In this document: positions 20,947-32,759 of the stretch, in pieces | Layout: each line of letters starts with the position of its first letter | Numbering within the stretch: position 1 is the stretch's first letter | Source: Pleurostoma richardsiae | Taxonomy: Eukaryota; Ascomycota; Sordariomycetes; Calosphaeriales; Pleurostomataceae | Assembly: GCA_030052745.1 (NCBI GenBank) | Contig: JANBVO010000048.1 | Coordinates: forward strand, 205,801 to 269,800 | Reading direction: 5' to 3' | DNA: 64,000 nt | The notes under the pieces: generated by a model | Database searches by the model: none | Seen by the model: only the letters and a program-made list of their open reading frames with translations | What the model was told of the DNA's origin: nothing | Translations under genes and position numbers: made by a program

Positions 20947-21948
20947 TGCGATACCGATTCAGTATGTAGTAGTTAAGCGGTGCTTGTCGTCGAAGTCTCA
21001 GGATAGCCGTGAGAGCTGTGAGCGGCCTGCGTGGATTTCACATCATGGCACGTGCGTGGCTCAATCATGACAAGCAGCACGTGGCCTTGATCGTGGCATC
21101 TACGTGGCCCTCCCGTTGACTGGCCGCGCGACCTTATCCAAATCGATGCCTTCCAGTGCGGCCAGTTTTCAAAACGTGAAGAAAGTTTCCAGAGCACGTA
21201 TCGAAGATATAGATAGACACTTATCAGCAAACGGTTCGGTCTGCAACTGGGTCTTTCTATATCCCTCTTTTGGTTTGGCATGGTTCGTTTAGGGCGGGAC
21301 TTGATGGACTGATGTTCCAGAAATTCGAAGACGGGACGATCGTTGTACGAATGTGGGGTCTGTAGTCGTATGAGGACTCGCTAATGCTCCAAGCAGCAGT
21401 AAGCGACCGCCTACACCTACGCCTCTCAAGCGCGCGTCGGCCCTTGCACCATGGCAAACGTGAACACACAAATCTGCGGCAAAGAAGAGGTCTTATACTG
21501 TCGACTTAGCTGATGACTCCCTGTCGAAAGAAGGACAAGAGCGATGAGAACAAGGAGACTCAGGCCCCTCAACGACACCTGTTGAGCAGGCTGGCCATAT
21601 GGGGTTTATAGTAGAGATAACTCGTGTTGGGGAGGGTGATGTCCTTATTCACCTCAGCGAGAGCAGTATCATAACCTGTCATTGACTCCCACACAGCTAG
21701 GATCTTTATTGTTGTAACCGACATGGCGGAGTAAGGATACGAAGCCCTCGCCGACCCGGCACCGTGAAGGTCGTCCAGTCCGCAATTGGCCACAGTAGAG
21801 ATGCGTTGAGAGATGGAAAAGGGCCTCGGGACATTGAGCGCGCGAAACCGGCCAGCGAATACAGAGCTGGTAGAGACACGATTTCTCGAATTCGCGGAAA
21901 GGTCCTCTGTAGAGAGGTTGTCCGCTACTAGCGACAAACTACCACGAC
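20947..21948. other. Intergenic, nothing recognised
   Basis: No domain was recognised. An open frame 22417-21569 minus overlaps the DUF6601-like gene in another frame and is a shadow. Confidence 0.45.
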
Positions 21949-22899
21949 TCAGCAGCCACCCGCCATCACGTTCACCCGTCGTTCCTCCAGCAGCCGAAGG
22001 CGATCCCGGACCGCGACCCTCCATTCCGTTGCCACTTTGTACACCAAGAGCAAAGATAAAGATGCGAAAACACCGCAGAAGATCGTCATGACAGTGATGC
22101 TGAACCAGAGCGCCGCCGACCCCAGCGTCTTGTTCTGCTCGACCGCGGCGCTGACCTGCAAGCCACTCAGGACGACGGACGCGCCGCCCATGAAGAAGAG
22201 GATGGGGCCGTAGAAGCGGGCAAAGAAGGCTCCGTACTGGTAATCGACTCTCTGAAAGTGCGACCGTCCGAGGAGGAACGGCGCGTAGAAGTTCAGTCGC
22301 GTCAGCCGGATCTCGCCGTACGCATAGCGCGCAGAGACCTCTTGGTCGGTGATTCGGGCCACGTCCGAAGCGAAATCGACGAACTGCTCCCAGGTTACGT
22401 CGCTCGGTAGAAGGCACAGGCTGGGATCCTGGGCCATGCGGAAGTCAGACTCGTGTCGCACGAGATGGCAGTATGTCCTGAGGTGGCCTAGGGCGGCCGT
22501 GCGAACGCGCCTCGTCTGTGCGTCGTCGTTACACAAGTGATCTTGCCAGAACTTATACGAGCATAGATAACGCGGGAGCGGCTTGATGAAGATCCAGCCG
22601 TGGATCCACACCAAGTGTAGTTTTGGATCCTCCGTCACGACGACTACGCGCCGCTTCACTAACTGTCGATGCAGCGGGGAGATGCTAGCGCTGTCCTGCT
22701 TTGCCATCCACCAGAGCCTGTGCGCGATCCGGTCCATATCCTCGGCCCAAAGCTCTCTATCGAGACAGTCCCACAGCCCGTGTCGATCGCTGAGCCGGAC
22801 GCTGGGATGACCCGGCAGACGTTGCCTAGACAGGTCGTCCAACTCCCGCGTCAGCTGGTGCTCGAACGCGAAGGGCGGGGTCGTGCGTGAAGACGCCAT
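21949..22899 (-). CDS. DUF6601-like membrane protein
   Basis: Single-exon protein of 316 aa. It matches the fungal DUF6601 pattern as I know it: a soluble N-terminal part with VWIHGWIFIKPLPRYL and the FW..HL segment (residues 97-122), LLPSDVTWEQFVDFASDV (163-180), then RYAYGEIRLTRLNFYAPF (191-208). The family core QYGAFFARFYGPILFF runs into two predicted membrane helices at about 229-250 and 262-288. A short basic tail follows. The protein is probably anchored in an internal or plasma membrane by its C-terminal hairpin. Relatives are often mislabelled 'subtilisin-like protease', but no catalytic triad is visible and there is no signal peptide. Function unknown. The start is the first ATG of the open frame and the gene looks intact. 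Confidence 0.82.
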   Translation of the reverse strand: MASSRTTPPFAFEHQLTRELDDLSRQRLPGHPSVRLSDRHGLWDCLDRELWAEDMDRIAHRLWWMAKQDSASISPLHRQLVKRRVVVVTEDPKLHLVWIHGWIFIKPLPRYLCSYKFWQDHLCNDDAQTRRVRTAALGHLRTYCHLVRHESDFRMAQDPSLCLLPSDVTWEQFVDFASDVARITDQEVSARYAYGEIRLTRLNFYAPFLLGRSHFQRVDYQYGAFFARFYGPILFFMGGASVVLSGLQVSAAVEQNKTLGSAALWFSITVMTIFCGVFASLSLLLVYKVATEWRVAVRDRLRLLEERRVNVMAGGC

Positions 22900-23202
22900 C
22901 CGTCGTAGTTGTCTCGAGTGCGATCAACAGTTTGGAGCCTCACGCCGCGAAGCGTTGATCACTGCGATCGCAAGGCTATGCTGAGCCCAGTGTCCATGTC
23001 ACGTGTGTTATTCATGCACAAAGCTATGCTGAAGAATCAGGCTGGAATCAGGCTGCCATCAAGCTCCGTTAAAGTCATTCCCCCCTCATTTCCTTGACCT
23101 TTTACAAACGCCTCCGCGTGATATTTTTGAAGTGGCATTAATTCCAGACTGGCTATCCCTCTTCCCTACCCTCCTGAATCCTTGTTAGAGCCGTGTCCTG
23201 CC
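22900..23202. promoter_or_regulatory. Divergent promoter region
   Basis: About 300 bp between the ATGs of the DUF6601-like gene (minus) and the NLR gene (plus), so both genes must share or divide this region. A CT-rich stretch (23145-23175) precedes the NLR start. No specific site was identified. Confidence 0.45.
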
Positions 23203-26200
23203 ATGGCACTTATCAAACCGCAAGCCGAGGTTGCAGTCGCAGACCAGGTTATTCCGGGGCCCGTAGTACTGGCAAGACGGAACCTGACAGTCCGCATCGA
23301 GGGCATTCCTCTTGATCACATAGATACCTTAGAAGACAACATCCGGTCCATCGTCAACTCTGACCTGCACGACACTATTGCAACCTTGCGACGGCGCTCT
23401 CTCGTTCGCGGGCACCAGCCCGACCGCATGGCCACAGCCACTGTCACTGTCGAGACGGCCATTCTCGGAGACGAACTCTGCCGGCAGCTGGGCGAGGCTC
23501 GCGGCTCGTCCCGGTACCCGTACACCTACAGTTCTCGATTCGAGGGTATCACCCCAATGTATGAAGGCGAGGGCAACGCCGTCGTGGAGTGAGCTGCATC
23601 TCCCCACATAGACGTGTACCTGCTGACTCTTCCAGCGTCGTCGCAGTTCCCGGGCTGGCGAGCCACGCCTTCGGATCTTGGAAATCCCAGAATAATGACG
23701 ACATCTGGCTTTGCGACTACCTACCCAAAGACATTCCAGAGATTCGAGTTCTGCTCTACGGGTACGATACAAGGCTGCAGAACAATCTGTCCAAACAATC
23801 GATTGAAGATCTAGGCGTCGATTTTCTTGAAAGCCTTGTTGCGTTCCGGGCGCACGACGGCGTACGTGACCTGACACGCCTTTTGAGCAAGCTAACCATG
23901 TATCAGACATGTCGCCGCCCGATCATTTTCATCGGCCACAGCCTAGGTGGCCTGCTCATCAAAGAGGTGCGCACCCTCCTCTTATGCGTGTCCATCCTCC
24001 TAACGTCCTACAGGCACTTGTGCACTCCTTGAAGCAGACAGGTGACCCCGAAAAAGTCAATATGTCACAGAGCTGTTACGGAATGCTCTTCTTCGGTGTT
24101 CCGAACTTCGGCCTGCGGAATGAGCAGCTCATCGCCATCGTCCAGGGGCAGCCCAACGAAGCTTTGATACGTCAGCTAGTTGTCGATAGCGACATGGAAC
24201 CCTCCGCGTTCCTGCGGAGAATCTCAGAGGAGTTCTGTCGGACCTGCGAGGGTCAATACAAGGTCGTGTCCTTCTTTGAACGTAGATCTAGTCCGGTGGT
24301 TGAGGTGAGACATCCCCAGAAAAATCGGAGAGTGAAGCGCTGATCACGCATCTAGGTTTTAGACGGCAAACTGCGAAAGACAGGAAACCTGTGTCTGTTG
24401 GTGACGAAGGAGTCCGCTACAAGCATGGGCCGAGCTGCGAGCGATCAAGACAATATTCCCTTGGACACTGATCATTCAGAGCTTGTTAAGTACAGCTCGA
24501 GGAGCCAAGCCCCCTATACCATCGTTAGGCGACGCCTGGGGAACCTTATTGCTGGGGCCCAGGAAAATGTTCCCAAGCGCTTCGCAGCAGGGTGTATGTA
24601 ATCCAGAGCCAAGAATGTAGTCCGCCTTGTGCTGACCCTCGCAAGCTTCCCAACAAGCGATTGCCAAAGATTACCCTAGTATGTACCTTACTAGGCATGC
24701 CGAACCAGGACTGACGTTTGTTAAGGATTGATGGAAAGCGCGGAAGCCACAAAGACTTTTGGCGGTCAGGATCCGCCATTGATGCCAGCTTTGAAAAGTC
24801 CTGTCTCGGCAACGTACCATCATCTAGGTGACATGCCTAGCCTTGACCGCTATTACCAAGATCAGCCCAGCATTGATAATGTGATTTATGAGTTCTGTTC
24901 GTCAACCGATGAGTATCGGAGCAGGACGTTGCTTCTTCACGGATTGGCTGGAAGAGGAAAAACACAATCCTGTGTCGCATTCATGCGAAATGCGACGAAA
25001 TCAGTCGGGAGGTGATTAGAGAACGAGTTTTGCATACCCCTAGCCGTTCAGACTGTCATTGACTAACAGATATTAGGTGGTCTCGACTCATGTGGTTGAA
25101 TGCGTACAGCCCAGTGGCCTTGTTCGAGAGCCTTCGAAGCCTCCAGGAGGACCTTGAAATACCTAGGCGGCATCAGACTGCATCCGAATCAACCAGGTCT
25201 GCAGAAATATTCAAGGCGATCGGAGAGGACGTGAGGAAATGGCTGTCGTCACAGGAAAAGCCCTGGCTGATGGTGCTAGATCATCTTATTCTGGAGGAGT
25301 CTATTCTGGAGGACTCTGAGATGCGTGGGATGATCGACTCTCTGTGCAGGTCTGAGAAGGGGCGGATTATCATAACAGCACGATGTGTCTTGGACGAATG
25401 GTCCACGGACCAAGAGGCTAAACATGCTGTCAGGCCCATGGACCCGAAATCAGCCTCGGAGCTAATACGCCGCCGTTTGTCTCCTAACGATTTCTCTACC
25501 GAAGATGAACAGAACGCTAGAGAACTTTCCCGGCTTCTAGACTTTCTTCCTCATGCCATCTCCCTTGCTTGTGCCAAGATCAAGAATGAGAAGATCTCGA
25601 TCCTGTCGTATATCAAGCGCTGGCGCGAAGTTTTTGGCGAGCAACCGAAGAATATTATAAAGTCTGCTACGGACCAATCCTTGAACGGCTCCTTGAAACT
25701 GTCTTATGAGTCTCTGAAGCGGAAAAGGTCTCCTGGCGTTGAACTCGTTGCTGCAGATCTGTTCAAAATTCTGGCATGCTTTAGCGGCTCTCATATCTCA
25801 GAGGTCATCTTCCAGCGAGCCTGGGAGGTAGCGTCATTCGAAGAAAGGCAGCCTCGAGACGAGACACACGAAGAAGATACCTGGTTCAGCAAATTCTGGC
25901 AGTTCCTGCTTCAACGCCCTTGGCAGGACACTCAACCCGAAGTCATCAGAAGCAATCAAATGAGCACGCCGCTTTTGATTCGGGAGTCTGGAGAGACTCA
26001 GTGGCAAGGCTCTACTGCCCAAAGACAATTTCGTGCTGCCCTCCGAACACTGGAAGACTATTCTTTTCTCGAATTCTCAAGCGACCCGAACAATTGCGAG
26101 ATCAAGATATCGCCGTTCATTCAAGCATGGATCCGCTTAGATATCCATGCATTAGGATTAACGGAGGCTGAGGACTTTCACAAAGCCTGGCGGCAAGCGT

Positions 26201-28080
26201 CCTGCATCCTTGCGGCCTCGTTGAAATTCAATGGTGCAGAGGACCGAAAAACGAGTGTATTAAGGACTTTTCAGAGACGAGCAGCTGCACACGTTCAACA
26301 CCTTCGTCTTGTAAGCGATATTCTGGACCATCCATCTTCTGGCTTTGTCCCGGAAGGTAATTGTTCGTCGTGGACGCAGAAAGTCTTCGCACTTGAAGGC
26401 GGAGAAACAGCAGCCCACCTCTTTGCTGATGTATTGGACATTCACGGATATCCGCAGCTGGCTTTACAACTTCGGGAAGCACGCAGAGAAACGGAGAAGC
26501 CTGGAGAAAGTAGTGTCGAGGATCTAGTAAATCATCTAGTCCTTGCAAGCTCGCATGGACGAAACGGTTTTCACCGCGAGGCTCTCGATGGAAGAAAGGC
26601 TGCGGTGCGGCTTTTGCAAAGTTTACAGTTGCCGGGTCTTGAAAATGAGAGATCATCGTCTCTTAGGAAGAAATATTTGGAGCTTACGATTAAAGTTGAG
26701 ATTTCTGACAGCTACTGGCATCTTGGCCGTAGGGAAACGTCGTCCACATTAATCCAAGAGACATTAGCGGAGCTTTTGAGACTCCAGCAATGCCTGGATG
26801 ATATTGATGACGGTTCCTCAAACTCAAGCTTCAGAGACTTTTTCCAGACGATCTTGATGGAAGCCAGGTTGGACAAGACTAGATGTTTGGTGCGCCATGG
26901 TCACCATTACGACCTTGCACATGCCACGTTAGAGTCTGTGATCGCTGAGAGTGAGAAGCAATCGCAGAACAACGTTCAGTGCCGAGATCGCTATCTTCGT
27001 GCAAGAGCCTTGAATGCCGAGATTATGTCTGCCCGCGGGCAGCATAAGATGGCTTGTAGCGAGAGAGAAGATGTTCTTCAACAGTGGAAGAAGGGAGACC
27101 CGCAGATGAAACTTCTCGATACGATGATCGCGCAGATGGCGTATGCCAATAGTTTAAGCGCTACTGAGTACTATGAGGAGTCTCTCAAACTCCGCCTGGA
27201 GATCGAAGACCGTCTGCTTATGCCAGGCAGTCCCGTGCCTCCGAAACACGAGTTCATTCATCAGTCAAGACAAAATCTGGCCCGATGCTATCTGGAGGTC
27301 GCCGCCGACTCTTTCTTCGACAAGAAGCTCCGCAAATACCAGCTTGAGGGCCAAAGACTCATTTTTGAGGCTGTGGGCCTCATTCAACAGGTGTGGAAAA
27401 CTTGCAAGGATGAAGCGTGTTGGGGCCACACTCATCCCCTAACACTGGACAGTTTGACGCTGATGATCAAGTGCGAGCGACTGGCCGAAAGCTTAGAAGG
27501 AGATTATAAAATAGAGAATTTCGAAGGCTCGAGGGCTTTTTCAGAAACCAAGACTATAATGTCCTCCGAACTCACTGAGCAGGATCCTGGCATCGAAAGC
27601 GCTTGGTTCCGAGTCCAGCTCGAGGACTGTCTTGTCAAGGATCCGAAGAGAAAAGAGGAGAGACTGCGAGCCCTGGAGAGTCAAGTGAGCCTTGAGCCGA
27701 AGCTGGAGGTCCAGTATCGCATTGCTAAGGCACGTCTGGAACCCTTGTATATGTGCAGAGATCAGAAAAGGAAGCGTGAAATGAAAAGGGAAGCCCGATT
27801 CAAGGACGCAGCAGAAAGCTTGAAGGGGGTCTGGAAGCAACGCCAGAAGCTGTTAGGTCGGACGAGTTTTGCTACTTTAAGAGCACTCAGCGCCGCTACC
27901 GACGCAGAGAAAGCGACCGGTGATGGCTACGCTTTGGACTTAGAGAAGAAACTGTGTATTCTCTTTCGGGACATGTATGGGGAAGAGAGTCCGATGTCCC
28001 GCAAAGAACTGAGAAGGCTGAACAGAAGTCTATCCCAGTGGGACCAGCCGCCATTATCGTGGACTGACTTGACTAGATAG
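23203..28080 (+). CDS. NLR-type receptor: SesB-like hydrolase, NB-ARC, helical C-terminal region
   Basis: Proposed exons: 23203-23588, 23636-23861, 23907-23966, 24014-24304, 24356-24593, 24646-24678 (33-nt mini-exon), 24726-25011 and 25077-28080. They total 4524 nt and encode 1507 aa. Every intron is 45-65 nt, and several contain CTAAC or CTGAC branch sites. An N-terminal region of about 130 aa is followed by an alpha/beta hydrolase of SesB type: VPGLASHAFGSW oxyanion/entry motif and GHSLGG with nucleophile Ser216. Then comes NB-ARC: P-loop GLAGRGKT at 484-491, hydrophobic strand WLMVLD ending at Asp575 (Walker B, one acidic residue replaced by His), IIITAR sensor and a LP.AISLA GLPL-like motif. 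The C-terminal 750 aa are helical and TPR-like, though repeats are too diverged to count. Fungal NLRs of this build act in non-self recognition or programmed cell death; that role is inferred here. The gene appears intact. Confidence 0.87.
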
Positions 28081-28298
28081 CGGTTGTATGCAAGCAACAC
28101 GCTTGGTATATGAAACCATCACTGAAGTAGCTTCATACGGTCGCGATGATGTATGAGACGAAAGGTTTGAATTTCAAACAGGAGTCTACGGAAACAATCT
28201 ACTCTTCACTCATAAACCTGCCACCATACATCCATGCAATCTTCCATCTTGCCGCAGACGCAATGGGAACGTTCAAGAGGTTGCAGACTGTAAACTAT

Positions 28299-29027
28299 CT
28301 ATGAAGGAGACGTTGAAGGAGACCTCGAAAGAGAGAGCTTCGAGGAATTGCGGCGGATAGCATTCATCATCAAACCAACTCTTCTGTCTTTCTCACCGGC
28401 TTTTTCGAGCGCGTGGACAAATCCATCAGGGTCTTCTTCAAACGCTTTTTTGTCGAGAGACAGATAGTCCACGTTTCCCAGTTCCTCAAGATTGCTTCGC
28501 AAAGCTTTGAAGTCGGGAGTTTGGAAGGCCTCTAAAGTTTCTTTCAATTGCTTTTCCCTTGATGAAGACCTGGAGCTCGATACATCACTATGAGACCCAG
28601 GTGGACTTCTGTCCCCGCTCAAATCGCTCCCTGTGTAGGCAGAACCACCACAATTGCACTGCAGCAATGTTTTCTTGTTAACACTCCAGTCTAAAGACAC
28701 GCGCTCCCAAGACGCTGAGACTATGGGGACGGGGCACATGCAAATATCACATGCAGGCACCCCTCGTATAAACATTTAACTCACGCAAGTGTGGCGGCTC
28801 GCGCCGCGCGCTTTGGGACACACAGTGTCCGTGCTTTCTGTGTGATTGTGACCACAAGGTTTAAGGGTCGCATAGCATTTGCAAGTGACGCGATCCCGAG
28901 TCCTTCCGCGGGAGGGCTCTTCGAACCCGATATGCGGCTGCTCTGTGAAATCACCGAGTATTCCATCTGATAGATCATCTGAGTCTTGCATGAAATCGTA
29001 GGTAAAGGTCTCTTTCATGCTACGCAT
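28299..29027 (-). CDS. Hypothetical Cys-rich protein, two exons
   Basis: Two minus-strand frames join through a plausible intron: exon 1 29027-28785, intron 28784-28659 (GTGAGT...TTAAC...CTGCAG, 126 nt), exon 2 28658-28299. The product of about 200 aa has an acidic N terminus (DSDDLSDGILGD). A Cys/His-rich middle (CKCY, CGHNH, C, then CNCGG across the splice) could bind zinc. The C-terminal part is Ser-rich and charged with a helical segment (AFEEDPDGFVHALEKAGEKD). I do not recognise the family. The splice is the only in-frame choice with a good branch site, but it is a prediction. The gene is convergent with the NLR gene, about 220 bp from its stop. Confidence 0.55.
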
Positions 29028-31212
29028 CTTGACAGAAGTTCAAATAGCAGTGGGTCATCAAAAATGGGATGTCAGTCGAGGCAGAGGCTGGGTTTGGTTG
29101 CAGTTGATGGTTTCCCAATGGCTAAAGGCCGCCTTCCACCTGCTAACTAGGTTTATATGTACGTAAGATATGCTGAGCCTTCGTCATTGCCCACCCATAC
29201 GGTTCTAACAAGTGCTTCCGCACCTAAAGGGTGTTCAGCTTGATTATGCTGCTTCTATCACTACCAGGTAAAGTGAGATGCCACGTTGCAGAAGCGACCC
29301 TGGTAATGTGAAGTGCGAGGAGTTGCCGTGGCTGCATCAATACATGCATAGCTGAATCTAAGCGCGACGGAGTGCATGAAATCAGACTCGATATTGCGTC
29401 CCAAGTTTGCTAAATTCTTCTACCTTAGCTGGTCCCGAGGCTTGGCTTTATGACTTGATTGGAACCAAGTGGCATACTTTCTGCACCTGTGTTCGGTGTG
29501 ACAGGTCGTGCAGGAAGCTAGCCAAGCATCAGTTATCGCACCTTCAGTTTGACGCCCTTAAAGTTAGGTTCCAAAAAACCCGCGGTCCATCCCACTTGCA
29601 AACCTGCGTTTTTCTCGCCAAAATGTCTCCCCTAAATTGACGAATTGGACAGGGTGACATACTTATCTTTGACTATTGAGCCTTGGCGCTCTGGTAGAGC
29701 GGTTGCTTCGTCTTCCTCTTTTGCGATCGCAAGAACGACGACTGTCTAGCCAACAGTCATACTTGTTTGTCCGCCCATTGCTACGGAAGGGCTCTTCCAC
29801 GTCGATCGCAGTCTTTTCGGGTGTCCTGTACACAGCCAGCCAGCCAACTCAGAGCGCCTTGCCGTCTTAATTGGCCACGAAATTCTAGGACAGCCACAAA
29901 GCCTCGGGACAGTCAGTTACCGGCCGGCATCGTCAAAATAGGTATCTCCCCCCCCCCCCCCCCCCCCAAAAAAAAAAAAAAAAAGGGAGCGTTTTAAGAG
30001 ACACTCAGAATGGCACGTATATAGTCATCATGACACCCGCGAAGAATCCTCAGACCATTCGAAAGCTCGTAGCTGCAGCTGAGAACAACGAAACTCATTC
30101 AAGTTGTCCTCGGCTGTGGCGCAAATATAGCTAGATGAATTTGCCAGAAAAGAGATGGGAGAGAGTGACGAGAAACAGGTTGTTGGGACTGGTGATGTCG
30201 TATCCACGCATACCCCGGCCTCAGCCAGCCAGAGTCTTGCTAATTTATCCACGAGCCACAAGTCTTGTGCAAAGCGCCGATGAACACAAGCCGCCCATAC
30301 GCTGGCCTTTCGATTCGGGATAGCGAGGCTAGCTAGATATTGTAGATAAGAAGCACTGAGATACCGCCAATCATACTCCGCAGGAACGCATAATCGGCGC
30401 CAAGATTCATGCGGTTAATCACTAAAAGCTCCAACACTACCCATTACGGACACAGCCTCCTACAAACCAGACTGCCTACCTTGAGTACGGTACTGTGCTG
30501 CGCAATGGCAAAGTGACTTCAAGACTATGAGATCGAGGCACGTCAAACTTTTCAAATATCCCCCCCCCCCCCCCCCCCTCATATAGTAAGTAGCATGTTA
30601 GCCGTCCAGATGGGCTCGACACAAGCCTCTCATCAGTGAAAGGCAGTAGATTTAACAACTAAGTGGAAAGCTCAATGCTAGCACTTGAGCAGCACACCGG
30701 CATCGCCAAGATAGAATTTGGGTTGTTACACCAATAGATTGCACTAGCAGTAATCGACGCGGTGCGCCTGCGGCCACAGCCGCATGATTCCGGGGCTGTG
30801 CATGTACCTACGTAGAGATTTGACTGGCAAGGCGCACCAGCAGGCGTGCCTGCATAGGGTTTCCCCGAGTGCATTCGTATCCGGTCCAACCAACCGGGAC
30901 ATTATTCCGTATCGCCGTAACATACCTACCAATGATCTCAGTTGCTTCCTGACGATCGCCACGTTTGCGGCAAGGAGATCTGGCCTGGGATTACACAAAT
31001 AATGGCTTGATGCCCCCAACTCTCGAACCAACCAAGGTAGAGCAGCCAAGGCGTTGAGTGTGGGTGGTGGGAACTTAAGGACGCATTCAGCCCGCAAGCC
31101 CATTTCAGACACTTTCTCTCTTCACGCTTCTCCATCCAGCATTCTCACGAACGTTTTTATCTCCATTAGGATAAACACACAGTTGCGTACCATAAGACCG
31201 ACCACCATCGAT
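29028..31212. other. Gene-free stretch with homopolymer tracts
   Basis: About 2.2 kb without a supportable gene. It contains a C20 run directly followed by A17 (29948-29984) and a C19 run (30560-30578). Such runs are unusual in fungal DNA and prone to slippage and sequencing error. Short open frames here have no recognisable domain. A tRNA-like D-arm string near 29690-29705 was checked and rejected. Confidence 0.55.
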
Positions 31213-32255
31213 ATGGGGTTTTTTACCAAAATGAAAAAGAAGGTACACCAAACGATCCTGATGCCCTTGTGTGCATAGCTGAAACTGCACAGGTGCAAGG
31301 TGGTTCGCGAGTCGCTCCGCAACCGCCACCACCACCGCCACAGACCGATACAGAATACGCTCGTAGAATGCCGACGGCGACCCGCGCCCCATTCCCAGAG
31401 TCGTCTAGTGCCAGTCGTCGTGTGATAGGACCTGAGCTGTTGCAGCCAGTTACTCAAACGAGAGTATATAACCGCGACGGTCTGGTCTCCAGCGTACCAA
31501 CACACAACACAAATGCGAGAAAGGTCGCCCCACGAGAGCCGACCCAAACCCAGCAAAGGAATGGTCCCCCACTGCAACTTGTTCGCTCAGGCCCCCAAAA
31601 CAACTCCCCGCCTAGCAAGAAGACGATTCCCATGTCACCGACAAGCAACGCCAATGATATCCCGAGAACAAACGGCCGACGAGAATCGAGTCCAACACCC
31701 CGAGACTTGCAGGCTTCAGGCGAGGGCCTTGAAGACCAACGTACACATCTAAGAAAGGCAACAACCAGTCCTGAGGCGAACGTAGAGAGTGGATCGCAGT
31801 TCCGCCTCTCTATACCCCACGCATTCTCGCTGAATACCCGCCTCAGTAGCTGGAAGGAAATTTTACTAACCGTACTCATCGTGGGGCTTGTCCTTTGCTT
31901 CCTTGCTTGGTCCTTCGTCCAGTTACTTGAGTTGCTGGAGAAGGTACAAATGTATCTGTACACTCTTGTTTTCCTCGCAATTCTGGCTCCTGTCATGCGC
32001 AGTCAAATACAGGCCCAATCCCCTATGCAACGTATCCATGTGGAGCAGGCTGGTCAGACGCAGAGACATTGGGACCAACTTGAGCATCAGACACGCCAAT
32101 ACACGTTCAAGACAACATCAGATGCCAGTAACGAGCGATTGCGACTCTTGACGAGTCACGAGCAGAAGGCCTGGAAGACTAATGCTGATCATTATAAAGC
32201 TAATCCAGATCGAGCCGTGGGTCCAGTTGTGCATCACAGCTTCCGTTATAATTGA
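31213..32255 (+). CDS. Hypothetical membrane protein, two exons
   Basis: Exon 1 31213-31242 (MGFFTKMKKK) joins exon 2 31293-32255 through a 50-nt intron (GTACAC...CACAG), giving 330 aa. Residues 12-190 are low-complexity, rich in Pro, Ser, Thr and Gln, including a PPPPPP run, and probably disordered. Two hydrophobic segments follow at about 200-221 (ILLTVLIVGLVLCFLAWSF) and 230-247 (LYTLVFLAILAPV), then a polar Gln/His-rich tail. There is no signal peptide; the basic N terminus suggests a cytosolic tail with a C-terminal membrane hairpin. The tiny first exon was chosen because it supplies an in-frame ATG; starting at an internal codon of exon 2 is possible. Family not recognised. It is the last ordinary gene before the AT-rich block. 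Confidence 0.65.
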
Positions 32256-32759
32256 TGTTCTTCATTCTCTCAATACTTGAACCTTGGTTGTGATACACTA
32301 GAAGAAGAAAGGAATCAGGATTCAGTCGTGGTCGACGGTTGAAGATTGCAAGAAATCTAATGACTAAAGGGTCAAGGCATACATATTTTGTCAAGGGTAA
32401 TCCCTACATGGACACCATGTCTTATCTTCGTCTAACGCACTATTACTTCAACATTTCTAATTCTTAATTTATGAGCTTTCTTATACGTTTCCTTACTTTT
32501 ATATAGAGCAGTTACATCTCCCACAGTCAAGGCCTTTTTACAATCCTCCCGGGCCAAGACCCGGAAAGCACATGTTAGTACTATGATTCGCTTGATTCAA
32601 CAAATTCGCGACAGAGGATATCCAGATACCGGGCCTTCGATTAAGAAGGGGCTCAGCCACCGGTAATATCACGAGCTCCTTGCTCGTGTAAAGGCCGACA
32701 GCAAGCTGGGTAGCTTCTTCTATGGTAGTCTTCGGTAAGTGGACATTGTATTTAGTTGG
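32256..32759. other. Transition into AT-rich DNA
   Basis: Base composition is normal up to about 32750, then falls sharply. A short plus-strand frame near 32583-32660 (MIRLIQQIRDRG...) could be the end of a decayed transposase, but it is too short to assign. Confidence 0.4.

Noticed and set aside
21569-22417. 282-codon minus-strand frame
   Set aside because: It overlaps the DUF6601-like gene in another frame; that gene has clear family motifs and this frame has none.
29680-29760. Possible tRNA (ctggtagagcggttg string)
   Set aside because: Only a D-arm-like string is present. There is no matching acceptor stem and no GGTTCGAATCC-type T arm at the right distance.
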